A stretch of 64,000 bases of DNA from Microbacterium sp. UFMG61 (GTDB lineage: Bacteria; Actinomycetota; Actinomycetes; Actinomycetales; Microbacteriaceae): the NCBI RefSeq assembly GCF_015354505.1, contig NZ_JACAFP010000007.1:223111-287110 (forward strand). The letters are read 5' to 3'. Each line of letters begins with the position of its first letter. Position 1 is the first letter of the stretch. Made by a program: the position numbers and the translations under genes. The notes under the pieces were generated by a model. That model ran no database searches. It saw only the letters and a list, made by a program, of their open reading frames with translations, and was not told the origin of the DNA. This document shows, piece by piece, positions 1 to 7,454 of this stretch.

Positions 1-730
1 CGCCGATGCCCTCACCGAGGAGAATGCCGAATGCCGTCGCGCTCTTGATGGTTCCCTGGAAGGCGGGGCCCGCCTCGGTCACGCCGAGGTGGAGCGGCCA
101 GTCGCCCCGCTCGGCGAGCTGGCGGTATGCCTTCACCATGACGATCGGATCGTTGTGCTTCACCGAGATCTTGAAGTCGTGGAAGTCGTGCTCTTCGAAC
201 AACGACGCCTCCCAGACGGCGCTCTCGACGAGTGCCTCCGCGGTCGCCTTGCCGTACTTGGTCAGGATGCGGCGGTCCAGCGATCCTGCGTTGACGCCGA
301 TGCGCAGGGAGACTCCTGCGGCCTTGGCGGCCTCGGCGATCTTGCCGACGTTGCCGTCGAACTCGCGGATGTTGCCCGGGTTCACACGCACGGCGCCACA
401 GCCCGCGTCGATCGCGGTGTAGATGTAGCGCGGCTGGAAGTGGATGTCGGCGATCACCGGGATCTGGCTCTTCATCGCGATGATCTTCAGCGCATCGGCA
501 TCGTCCTGGTGAGGGACGGCGACACGGACGATCTCGCATCCGGATGCGGTGAGCTCGGCGATCTGTTGGAGCGTCGCGTTGATGTCCGTCGTCTTCGTCG
601 TCGTCATCGACTGCACGGTGACGGGAGCGTCACCGCCGACGAGCACCTTGCCCACCTTGATCTGGCGAGACTTGCGGCGCGGGGCGAGGACTTCGGGGAT
701 CTTCGGCATCCCAAGATTCACTGCTGGCAC
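1..730 (-). CDS. ispG: 4-hydroxy-3-methylbut-2-enyl diphosphate synthase IspG (GcpE), 3' part cut by window edge
   Basis: Penultimate-stage enzyme of the non-mevalonate (MEP) isoprenoid pathway; an iron-sulfur enzyme converting MEcPP to HMBPP. About 243 residues are visible. They contain the family blocks [37 protein letters not shown] and [19 protein letters not shown]. The C-terminal third with the cluster-binding cysteines lies beyond position 1. I chose GTG at 730, giving [13 protein letters not shown], because related actinobacterial proteins begin with a similar short lead before LAPRR; GTG at 721 and ATG at 709 are in-frame alternatives. It runs divergently from the tryptophan leader, 107 bp away. 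Its usual partners rseP and dxr lie at 2.9 and 7.4 kb on the same strand. The identification is firm and the start less so. Confidence 0.95.
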   Translation of the reverse strand, partial: MPAVNLGMPKIPEVLAPRRKSRQIKVGKVLVGGDAPVTVQSMTTTKTTDINATLQQIAELTASGCEIVRVAVPHQDDADALKIIAMKSQIPVIADIHFQPRYIYTAIDAGCGAVRVNPGNIREFDGNVGKIAEAAKAAGVSLRIGVNAGSLDRRILTKYGKATAEALVESAVWEASLFEEHDFHDFKISVKHNDPIVMVKAYRQLAERGDWPLHLGVTEAGPAFQGTIKSATAFGILLGEGIG

Positions 731-822
731 AACCCACAGCCTACGCCGCCTGGATGGGGACGGGCTGGATGTCGGGCGGTGCGCATCTCGCGTCATGCGG
801 CCGATCCCGAAGGCGTCGGTGT

Positions 823-828
823 GATAGT
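823..828 (+). promoter_or_regulatory. candidate -10 element for the trp leader transcript
   Basis: GATAGT ends ten bases before the leader ATG at 838. If it is the -10 hexamer, transcription would begin at or very near the ATG, so the leader peptide would be translated from a leaderless or nearly leaderless mRNA, as is known for Streptomyces trp leaders. No convincing -35 is visible. This is inferred from position only. Confidence 0.4.
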
Positions 829-837
829 TTTCAGCCC

Positions 838-873
838 ATGCTCGCGAACTTCACCTGGTGGCCCGCCTCTTAG
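838..873 (+). CDS. trpL: tryptophan leader peptide
   Basis: An 11-codon reading frame, [11 protein letters not shown], with two adjacent Trp codons at 856-861 and a TAG stop at 871-873. The stop lies inside a small hairpin (863-877). It sits 88 bp upstream of the anthranilate synthase gene and just before a terminator hairpin. That is the textbook layout of a ribosome-mediated attenuator: scarce charged tRNA-Trp stalls the ribosome on the tandem Trp codons and changes which stem forms. There is no ribosome binding site, consistent with a leaderless start. Confidence 0.85.
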   Translation: MLANFTWWPAS

Positions 874-928
874 GCGGTGTGTTCGCGTTCCCACGAATCC
901 AGACCGCCTCCGGGGCGGTCTTTTCGTT
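863..928 (+). promoter_or_regulatory. trp attenuator: competing hairpins and terminator
   Basis: Stem 1 pairs CCGCC at 863-867 with GGCGG at 873-877. The terminator stem pairs GACCGCC at 902-908 with GGCGGTC at 914-920 and is followed directly by TTTTCGTT. GGCGG at 873-877 could also pair with CCGCC at 904-908, so the two structures exclude each other. With the Trp-Trp leader this gives transcription attenuation of the downstream anthranilate synthase gene. Confidence 0.8.
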
Positions 929-961
929 GAGCCGAGCCGGAGCCACGCACAGGAGACACCG

Positions 962-2845
962 ATGACCCTCTCACGTCTTGCCGAGCTCACCGCAGATCCC
1001 ACTGCGTCGTTCGTCCTGATCGCCCGCGACGGCGCGGACACCGTCGAGCTGCTCACGGGCGAGGTCGTCGACGTCGATCTGCTCGCCGACATCCCGCTCG
1101 ACATCGACGGCACACCGCGCGAGGTGTTCGCGATGGTGCCGTACCGGCAGGTGCGCGAACGGGGATTCGTCGCGCAGGAGGACAGCGCGCCGCTGCGCTG
1201 CGTCATCGTGGACGAGCATCTCCACCTGCCGACTCCTGCGCTGCTCGAGGCGCTTCCCGCCGCACCCGTCCCCCTCATCGGCGGGGGCTTCGATATCGCC
1301 GATGAGGAGTACGCCGCGATCGTCGAGACCGTGATCGCGGATGAGATCGGGCGCGGCGAAGGCGCCAACTTCGTGATCCGCCGCGACTTCACCGCAGAGA
1401 TCGACGTCGACGACCGCACGGCCGCGCTCACCTGGTTCCGTGCGCTCCTGACGCACGAACGCGGTGCGTACTGGACTTTCGCGGTGGTCACGCCCGGTCA
1501 TATCGCGGTCGGCGCGAGCCCCGAGGCGCACGTCGTCGCCCGCGGCGGTGTCGTCACCATGAACCCGATCTCCGGCACCTTCCGTCACCCCGCCGGCGGG
1601 GCGACCAAGGAGACACTCGTCGATTTCCTCTCCTCCACGAAGGAGACCGAAGAGCTGTTCATGGTCGTCGACGAGGAGCTGAAGATGATGAGCGCCGTCT
1701 GCTCGGACGGCGGACGCATCACCGGCCCACATCTGAAGGAGATGTCCCGGCTCACCCACACCGAGTACATGCTCCGTGGACGCAGTGCTCTGGATCCCCG
1801 GGACATCCTGCGCGAGACGATGTTCGCGCCGACCGTGACGGGCTCCCCGATGCAGAACGCCTGCGCGGTGATCCGCCGTCACGAGACGAAGCCGCGCGGA
1901 TACTATTCGGGGGTCGCCGCGCTCTTCACGCCCAATGACGAGGGCGGACACGACCTCGACGCCCCGATCCTGATCCGCACGGTGTACCTCCGGGACGGAT
2001 CGCTCAACGTTCCGGTCGGCGCGACGCTCGTGCGTCATTCCGATCCGCATGGCGAGGTGTCGGAGACGCACGGAAAGGCCGCGGGCGTGCTGGGTGCCAT
2101 CGGAGCGATCGACCGCGACAGCGCCGCGGACGCACGCGAGGACGCGGACGCGCCCGCCGCTCCCCGGTCGCTCGCCGACGACCCCACCGTCGAGGCTCTG
2201 CTCGCCTCGCGCAACTCGCGGCTCGCCGAGTTCTGGCTGAACCCGCAGGGCGAGGACTTCACCGGCCCCTTCGCGGGACGCTCGGCCGTCGTGGTCGATG
2301 CCGAGGATCGCTTCACGACGATGCTCGCCCACCAGCTGCGCCACCTGGGTCTCGATGTCACGATCCGAGCGTGGAGCGATCTGACCGACGACCAGCTCGA
2401 CGCCGCCGACCTGGTCGTGGCGGGACCCGGCCCCGGAGATCCGAGAGACGCGGGCAGCCCCCGCATCGAGCGGATGCGCCAGGTGGTGGCGCGGCGAGTC
2501 GACTCGGGTGCCCCCCTGCTCGCGGTGTGCCTGAGCCATCAGATCCTGAGCGACCGATGGGGTATCGTCCTCGCTCCCCTGGACGCGCCGCACCAGGGCC
2601 TGCAGAAGGCCGTTCCCGTCTTCGGAGAGGATGCGTCGATCGGCTTCTACAACACCTTCACTGCGCGCGTCGCTCCGGGCACCGTGTCGATCGGGTCCGC
2701 AGAGGTGTCGGCTGATCCCGAGACCGGCGACGTCTATGCGCTGCGAGGCGAGCACTTCGCCTCGATCCAGGGCCATCTCGAGTCGATCCTGTCGCGCGAC
2801 GGCATCCGCACCCTCGAGCGTCTCGTCGCCCACGCACTGTCCTGA
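962..2845 (+). CDS. fused anthranilate synthase (chorismate-binding and glutamine amidotransferase domains in one chain)
   Basis: Predicted 627-residue enzyme converting chorismate plus glutamine to anthranilate, the first step of tryptophan synthesis. Roughly residues 1-430 are the chorismate-binding domain (MNPISGTFRHP, VVDEELKMMSAVC, GSPMQNACAVI). Residues about 440-627 are a class I glutamine amidotransferase with GPGPGDPRD, nucleophile Cys523 in VCLSHQ, and the His605/Glu607 pair in QGHLES. The fused layout and the CLSHQ (rather than CLGHQ) nucleophile motif are those of PhzE-type and actinobacterial TrpEG-type fusions. No other trp gene follows. The Trp-codon attenuator upstream argues for tryptophan synthesis rather than phenazine formation. 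ATG 962 follows an AGGAGA-like site in CACAGGAGACACCG. Confidence 0.9.
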   Translation: MTLSRLAELTADPTASFVLIARDGADTVELLTGEVVDVDLLADIPLDIDGTPREVFAMVPYRQVRERGFVAQEDSAPLRCVIVDEHLHLPTPALLEALPAAPVPLIGGGFDIADEEYAAIVETVIADEIGRGEGANFVIRRDFTAEIDVDDRTAALTWFRALLTHERGAYWTFAVVTPGHIAVGASPEAHVVARGGVVTMNPISGTFRHPAGGATKETLVDFLSSTKETEELFMVVDEELKMMSAVCSDGGRITGPHLKEMSRLTHTEYMLRGRSALDPRDILRETMFAPTVTGSPMQNACAVIRRHETKPRGYYSGVAALFTPNDEGGHDLDAPILIRTVYLRDGSLNVPVGATLVRHSDPHGEVSETHGKAAGVLGAIGAIDRDSAADAREDADAPAAPRSLADDPTVEALLASRNSRLAEFWLNPQGEDFTGPFAGRSAVVVDAEDRFTTMLAHQLRHLGLDVTIRAWSDLTDDQLDAADLVVAGPGPGDPRDAGSPRIERMRQVVARRVDSGAPLLAVCLSHQILSDRWGIVLAPLDAPHQGLQKAVPVFGEDASIGFYNTFTARVAPGTVSIGSAEVSADPETGDVYALRGEHFASIQGHLESILSRDGIRTLERLVAHALS

Positions 2846-2854
2846 GCGCGAACG

Positions 2855-2881
2855 GGGCGCGTCGCCGAGTGCGGCGCGCCC
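2855..2881. terminator. hairpin between convergent genes
   Basis: GGGCGCG at 2855-2861 pairs with CGCGCCC at 2875-2881, in the 55-bp gap between the anthranilate synthase gene and the protease gene that converges on it. No U-tract is present, as is usual for GC-rich actinobacterial hairpins. It could serve both directions. Confidence 0.5.
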
Positions 2882-2900
2882 GATCGAAGGTCGCGTTCGG

Positions 2901-4217
2901 TCAGCCCCCGAAGATGTCCACGGGATTGAAGAGATCGGCGAGAAGCAGCAGCGCTCCCATCGCGATCAGCAATATCGCGACGACGACGGTGAGCGGCACG
3001 AGCTTCGTGGCATCGACCGGTGCGGGAGGCGGACGGCGGAACAGCTTCGCCCAGGCTCTGCGGATCCCGTCCCACAGCGCGACCACGATGTGACCGCCGT
3101 CGAGCGGCAGGAGCGGAATCAGGTTGAACACGAACAGCGCGACGTTCAACGAACCGAGGAGCCCGAGGAGCACGGAGAAGCGGTTGAGCACCGGAGCATC
3201 GGTGGCTGCGACCTCACCGGCGATCCGCCCGACGCCCACGACGCTCAGCGGGCCGTTGGGGTCTCGTTCGCCTCCGGTGACGAGCGATACGCCCACGTCC
3301 CAGATGCGCACCGGAAGCGTGAGGATCATCGACCCGACGCGGGCGACGGTGTCGCCGGCCATCTGCGGCCCGGCCGAGAGCGGTTGCTGGACGAAGCCCA
3401 TCTGCGCTCCCATGCCGACGTAACCGACCTCTTTCACGACCGGTTCGCCCTCATCGTCGAGGAGAGGCTGACCGCTCGCATCCGTCAGCGTGCGCTCGGC
3501 TTCGACGGGTGTGATCGTCAGGTCCGTATCCACGCCGTCGCGCCGCACCACGAGAGCGAGGTCTTCACCCGGAGCGGCCTGGACGATCGCCGTCGCCTCC
3601 GCGAACGTCGAAACCGGCCGACCGTCGATCGAGACCAGGACATCGCCGGGCTCGATTCCGGCCTCGGCAGCCGGAGTGAGCGGGTCGTCGGCGGCGCATT
3701 CCGTAGCCGTGGAACCTGCCGGAAGGACGCATTCGTTCACGGTCGCGATCGTCGTGGTGCCCTGCTGGACTCCGATGCCGGAGACCAGCACCGTGAAGAT
3801 GACCACCGCGAGGATCAGGTTCATGAGCGGACCGCCGAGCATGACGATCACGCGCTTCCACACCGGCAGCCGGTAGAAGACGCGATCCTCCGCGCCGTCC
3901 GCAATGGTCTCGTCGTTGGCTGTCCGTGCATCCTGGACGAGCGAGCGGAAGATGCCGCTCGCGGGCCTCGCCGTCTTCGACGCGGGGTACATGCCCGACA
4001 TCGAGATGAAACCCCCGAGAGGCAGCAGCTTGAATCCGTACTCGGTCTCGCCGATGCGCTTCGACCACAGCCGGGGACCGAAACCGATCATGTACTGGCC
4101 GACGCGCACGCCGAAGAGCTTCGCGGGCAGGAGATGACCGACCTCGTGCAGGCCGATCGAGATACCGAGGCCGATCAGCATGAAGAGGATGCCGGCCAGG
4201 TAGAGCAGGATTTCCAC
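2901..4217 (-). CDS. M50 family site-2 metalloprotease (RseP-like)
   Basis: A 438-residue intramembrane zinc protease that cleaves transmembrane substrates such as anti-sigma factors. The zinc motif HEVGH is at residues 24-28 in the first membrane helix. A PDZ domain lies around residues 160-250, where EPGDVLVSIDGRPV is seen. The second metal-site motif NLIPLLPLDGGH lies near residue 365, between later membrane helices. Length and order fit the RseP/Rip1 family. The start is GTG 4217 (VEILLYLAG). In many actinobacteria this gene sits between dxr and ispG. Here dxr has been moved about 3.2 kb away by three plus-strand genes. Confidence 0.92.
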   Translation of the reverse strand: MEILLYLAGILFMLIGLGISIGLHEVGHLLPAKLFGVRVGQYMIGFGPRLWSKRIGETEYGFKLLPLGGFISMSGMYPASKTARPASGIFRSLVQDARTANDETIADGAEDRVFYRLPVWKRVIVMLGGPLMNLILAVVIFTVLVSGIGVQQGTTTIATVNECVLPAGSTATECAADDPLTPAAEAGIEPGDVLVSIDGRPVSTFAEATAIVQAAPGEDLALVVRRDGVDTDLTITPVEAERTLTDASGQPLLDDEGEPVVKEVGYVGMGAQMGFVQQPLSAGPQMAGDTVARVGSMILTLPVRIWDVGVSLVTGGERDPNGPLSVVGVGRIAGEVAATDAPVLNRFSVLLGLLGSLNVALFVFNLIPLLPLDGGHIVVALWDGIRRAWAKLFRRPPPAPVDATKLVPLTVVVAILLIAMGALLLLADLFNPVDIFGG

Positions 4218-4299
4218 TCCCCCACGCTAGTGCTCGCCACCTAGGAATGCGCCCCATGGCGAGCAGGGAACAGCTGAGCACGCCGGTAGGCTTGAATCC

Positions 4300-4872
4300 G
4301 TGACTTCCCGCCAGCTGCGACTCCTGCGCGCGGCTTCGGCGTCGGCGGTGGCCACGACGCTCGCAGCCGTGTCGCACACGATCGCGGGCGGCCCCGCTCC
4401 GCACCCTCTCCTCATCGCCGCGATGGCATCGTTCCTCGTGCCCCTCGCGGCGGTTCTCATCGGAGTGCGCGCGTCGCGGGCGCGAGTCGCGGCGACCGTT
4501 CTGGTGAGCCAGACGCTCTTCCACGTCGTGTTCCAGGTCTTGGGCGCCCCGACGGGTGCTGCCGTGCCGACCGGCCACCAGCATCATCTCGATCTCAGCG
4601 CCCTCGGTGCGGGACCCTCCGTCGCTGCGCCGGATGCGGCGATGCTGCTCGGCCATCTGCTCGCCGCCGCCCTCACGACCGCAGCGCTCTGGCACGGCGA
4701 GTCCATGGTCCGAGCCGTCGCCGGATGGGTGGAGGCGCGACTCCGCCGCGCGATCGCTCTCTTCCGCCCGGCATTCGAGGGCCCCGCGCTTCTTTTCGTC
4801 TCGGCACCGTTGCCGGTCGACACCGCTCTCTCCTCGTCGCTGTCGCGCCGTGGACCTCCTGCATTCGCCTGA
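4300..4872 (+). CDS. small polytopic membrane protein of unknown function
   Basis: I do not recognise a named family. The 190-residue product has about four hydrophobic segments (residues near 10-30, 35-60, 65-85 and 110-130). A His-rich loop GHQHHLD lies between the third and fourth, and a basic C-terminal tail follows. It starts at GTG 4300 and ends 88 bp before a secreted YcnI-like copper protein on the same strand. That pairing and the histidine loop suggest a role in copper handling, which is inference only. The codon use is ordinary for the window. Confidence 0.7.
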   Translation: MTSRQLRLLRAASASAVATTLAAVSHTIAGGPAPHPLLIAAMASFLVPLAAVLIGVRASRARVAATVLVSQTLFHVVFQVLGAPTGAAVPTGHQHHLDLSALGAGPSVAAPDAAMLLGHLLAAALTTAALWHGESMVRAVAGWVEARLRRAIALFRPAFEGPALLFVSAPLPVDTALSSSLSRRGPPAFA

Positions 4873-4960
4873 TCCCGCATCGCCTCGTCGAGGCGCCCCC
4901 TTTTTCCGCGGATGGCGCGATTCTCTGCGCGCCCGCACATCAGCACTCAGGAGTACCACC

Positions 4961-5629
4961 ATGCTTTTCACCACCCGCCGCACCCTGACCGCCGGCGTCG
5001 TCGGAGGTGCGATCCTCGCGCTCGCGATCCCCACGATGGCCAGCGCTCATGTGAGTGTCACCCCCGACGCGCTCTCCGCCGGAGATCACGGCGTGCTCAC
5101 CTTCTCGTTCTCTCACGGCTGCGACGGCTCTCCGACCACCGGACTGACGATCACGATGCCCGAGGGACTCGCCTCAGTGGCCCCCACGATGGACAGCGAC
5201 TGGACGATCGCCGTCGAGCGCGGCGATGACGGGCTCGTCAGCGCCGTGACGTACACCGCTGCCACCCCCGTGCCCAACGACCTCCGCGGCGCCGTGAGCA
5301 TGGCGGTGGGTCTCGACGAGAGCACTCCCGAGTCGCTCGCCTTCCCCGTGGTGCAGACCTGTGTCGAGGGCAGCACGGAGTGGACCCAGCTGGCAGAGGA
5401 TGGACAGAACCCCCACGATCTCGACGCACCGGCCCCCGTGGTGACCGTGGGCGCCGCGAGCGAGGAGCACGCGGGCCACAGCGGAGCCGCGAGCGACGGT
5501 GCCGACGCGACGGCGGACGCGGAGGCTGCGGCACCCGATGCCCTCCCCACCGTGCTCGGCGCGGGCGGGCTGGTCGCCGGTGTGGCCGCGCTCGTCGTGT
5601 CCGTGCTCGCGTTCCGCCGCCGAGTCTGA
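4961..5629 (+). CDS. YcnI-like (DUF1775) secreted copper-associated protein
   Basis: A 222-residue exported protein. It has a signal peptide (about residues 1-29, cleaved after TMASA), so the mature protein begins with HVSVTP. An N-terminal His after cleavage is characteristic of YcnI and provides a copper ligand. Then come the DUF1775 beta-sandwich, an Ala/Asp/Glu-rich linker containing EEHAGHSGAA, and a C-terminal membrane anchor (LGAGGLVAGVAALVVSVLAF) followed by RRRV. Start ATG 4961 is preceded by CAGGAG seven bases upstream. It probably acts on the outer membrane face with the preceding small membrane protein; no ycnJ-type importer gene is adjacent. Confidence 0.85.
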   Translation: MLFTTRRTLTAGVVGGAILALAIPTMASAHVSVTPDALSAGDHGVLTFSFSHGCDGSPTTGLTITMPEGLASVAPTMDSDWTIAVERGDDGLVSAVTYTAATPVPNDLRGAVSMAVGLDESTPESLAFPVVQTCVEGSTEWTQLAEDGQNPHDLDAPAPVVTVGAASEEHAGHSGAASDGADATADAEAAAPDALPTVLGAGGLVAGVAALVVSVLAFRRRV

Positions 5630-5637
5630 GCCGCGCG

Positions 5638-5674
5638 CGCGTCTCCCGATCGATTCGACCGATCGGGAGACGCG
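5638..5674 (+). terminator. strong hairpin after the copper gene pair
   Basis: CGCGTCTCCCGATC at 5638-5651 pairs perfectly with GATCGGGAGACGCG at 5661-5674, a 14-bp stem with a nine-base loop. It begins nine bases after the stop codon. There is no U-tract. Confidence 0.75.
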
Positions 5675-5719
5675 CCGCACCCCGTGTGCGTGGGGCCGTC
5701 GTGAGATCATGGGAGGGAC

Positions 5720-7342
5720 ATGTCGATTGAACAACAACCGAGCCTGCCTCCCGTGCTCCGCCCCGCGAACCCGCCCCGGCGTGAGCTGTCCGAACTCGCC
5801 TCCCGATTCGCGCGCGACGTGCGCGGCGACGTGACCGGAGTGACCGTGACGGGGATCACCCTCGCCACCGCCGATCTCCGCGCCGGCGAAGCCTTCGTCG
5901 CCATCCGAGGGGTGAACCGGCACGGCGCCGAGTTCGCAGCCGCGGCCGCCGAGAAGGGAGCCGTCGCGATCATCACCGATGACGCGGGCGCTGGGATCGC
6001 CGCCTCCGCCGGGCTTCCGATCCTGATCGTGGATGACCCGCGCGGCGTTCTCGGGGCGCTCAGCGCCTGGGTCTACGGCACCGGCGCCGACGACGCGCTG
6101 CCCCTGCTCTTCGCGACCACCGGGACCAACGGCAAGACGAGCGTGTCCCACCTGCTCGAGGGCATCCTCGACCAGCTGGGCGTGGTCACCGGACTCTCGT
6201 CCACCGCCGAGCGCCACATCGCCGGAGAGGTGATCGTCTCGAGGCTCACCACTCCCGAAGCATCCGAGATGCACGCGCTCCTGGCGCTGATGCGCGAACG
6301 CGATGTCGAAGCCGTCGCCGTCGAGGTGAGCGCACAGGCCCTGTCGCGACACCGCGTCGACGGCATCCGCTTCGATGTGGCCGGCTTCACCAATCTCAGC
6401 CACGACCATCTCGATGATTACGCCGACATGGAGGAGTACTTCGAGGCGAAGCTGCCCCTGTTCCGTCCCGACCGCGCCCTCCGTGGTGTGGTCTGCATCG
6501 ACTCCGCCTCGGGCGCGACGGTCGTCGAGCGCGCCGAGATCCCGATCATCACGGTCGGCACCCCGTCGATCGCCGCAGATTCGGACGCTGCATCCCGGGC
6601 AGACTGGGTCGTCGTCATCGACGACGAAAGGACGACGGGCACCACCTTCACCCTCACCGGGCCCGCCGGGTCGCTCACCACCGTCGTCCCGGTGATCGGG
6701 CCGCACATGGCGGCGAACGCCGCGCTCGCGATCGTCATGCTGCTCGAGGGCGGATACGAGTGGGACCGCATCGTCACGGCTCTCGAGCGTGACGGCGGAA
6801 TCGAGGCGTACCTCCCCGGCCGCACGCAGCTCGTCTCGGGCGACACCGGACCCGCGGTCTTCGTCGACTTCGGGCACTCCCCCGACGCGTTCGAGAAGAC
6901 CCTCGCGGCCGTCCGGCGAGTGACGCCAGGCAAGGTCCTGATGCTCTTCGGAGCCGATGGCGACCGTGACGCGACCAAGCGCTACGACATGGCCCGCACC
7001 GCCGTCGAAGGCAGTGACATCCTGGTCGTGACCGACCACCACCCGCGCTTCGAAGATCCCGACTCGATCAGAGCCACTCTCGTCGACGGCGCTCGCGCGG
7101 CGCGCCCCGATGCGGAGATCCACGAGTTCTCGCCGCCCGAGGACGCGATCGTCGCCGCGATCGGCCTCGTCGGCGAGGGCGACGCGATCCTCTGGGCGGG
7201 TCCGGGGCATCAGGACTACCGCGATATCCGCGGTGTTCGCACTCCGTACTCGGCTCGTGAGCTGGCTCGACGCGCCCTGCGGGCGGCCGGGTGGCCCGTT
7301 CCCGACTCCCGATGGCCGGTCCCGTACGACGAACAGAGCTGA
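5720..7342 (+). CDS. MurE-type Mur ligase paralogue (UDP-MurNAc-dipeptide:amino acid ligase family)
   Basis: A 540-residue Mur ligase. The N-terminal UDP-binding domain occupies residues about 35-125. The ATP loop is TGTNGKTS at 134-141, the TTPE block is at 177-180, and VEVSAQALSRHRVDG and NLSHDHLDDYADMEEYF follow. The C-terminal domain contains VTDHHPRFEDPDSI. These are MurE features: MurE adds the third residue of the peptidoglycan stem peptide. The substrate-selecting DNPR motif of meso-DAP enzymes is replaced here by DHHPR (439-443). No division or cell-wall cluster genes are near, so this is probably a second MurE-like ligase beside the housekeeping copy. It could act in cell-wall modification or on another acyl acceptor. 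ATG 5720 follows GGGAGGGAC. Confidence 0.8.
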   Translation: MSIEQQPSLPPVLRPANPPRRELSELASRFARDVRGDVTGVTVTGITLATADLRAGEAFVAIRGVNRHGAEFAAAAAEKGAVAIITDDAGAGIAASAGLPILIVDDPRGVLGALSAWVYGTGADDALPLLFATTGTNGKTSVSHLLEGILDQLGVVTGLSSTAERHIAGEVIVSRLTTPEASEMHALLALMRERDVEAVAVEVSAQALSRHRVDGIRFDVAGFTNLSHDHLDDYADMEEYFEAKLPLFRPDRALRGVVCIDSASGATVVERAEIPIITVGTPSIAADSDAASRADWVVVIDDERTTGTTFTLTGPAGSLTTVVPVIGPHMAANAALAIVMLLEGGYEWDRIVTALERDGGIEAYLPGRTQLVSGDTGPAVFVDFGHSPDAFEKTLAAVRRVTPGKVLMLFGADGDRDATKRYDMARTAVEGSDILVVTDHHPRFEDPDSIRATLVDGARAARPDAEIHEFSPPEDAIVAAIGLVGEGDAILWAGPGHQDYRDIRGVRTPYSARELARRALRAAGWPVPDSRWPVPYDEQS

Positions 7343-7366
7343 CGGGCGGATCACCGTCGGGCACCG

Positions 7367-7388
7367 GACGCGCCGCCAGTGGCGCGTC
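7367..7388 (+). terminator. hairpin after the MurE-like gene
   Basis: GACGCGCC at 7367-7374 pairs perfectly with GGCGCGTC at 7381-7388 around a six-base loop, 24 bp after the stop codon. Confidence 0.6.
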
Positions 7389-7400
7389 GCCTGACGAGGT

Positions 7401-7454
7401 CTGAGCGCTCAGGTCTGAGCGCTCAGGCCTGAGCGATCAGACCTGGGCGATCAG
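7401..7454. repeat. 14-bp-period tandem array of palindromes at the dxr 3' end
   Basis: CTGAGCGCTCAG occurs at 7401-7412 and 7415-7426. A one-base variant CTGAGCGATCAG follows at 7429-7440, and a degenerate CTGGGCGATCAG at 7443-7454 inside dxr. The first two units are perfect 12-bp palindromes; spacing is exactly 14 bp throughout. The third unit contains the dxr stop codon. It could form a hairpin (units 1 and 2 can pair) that ends dxr transcription, or mark a slippage-expanded sequence. Confidence 0.8.
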
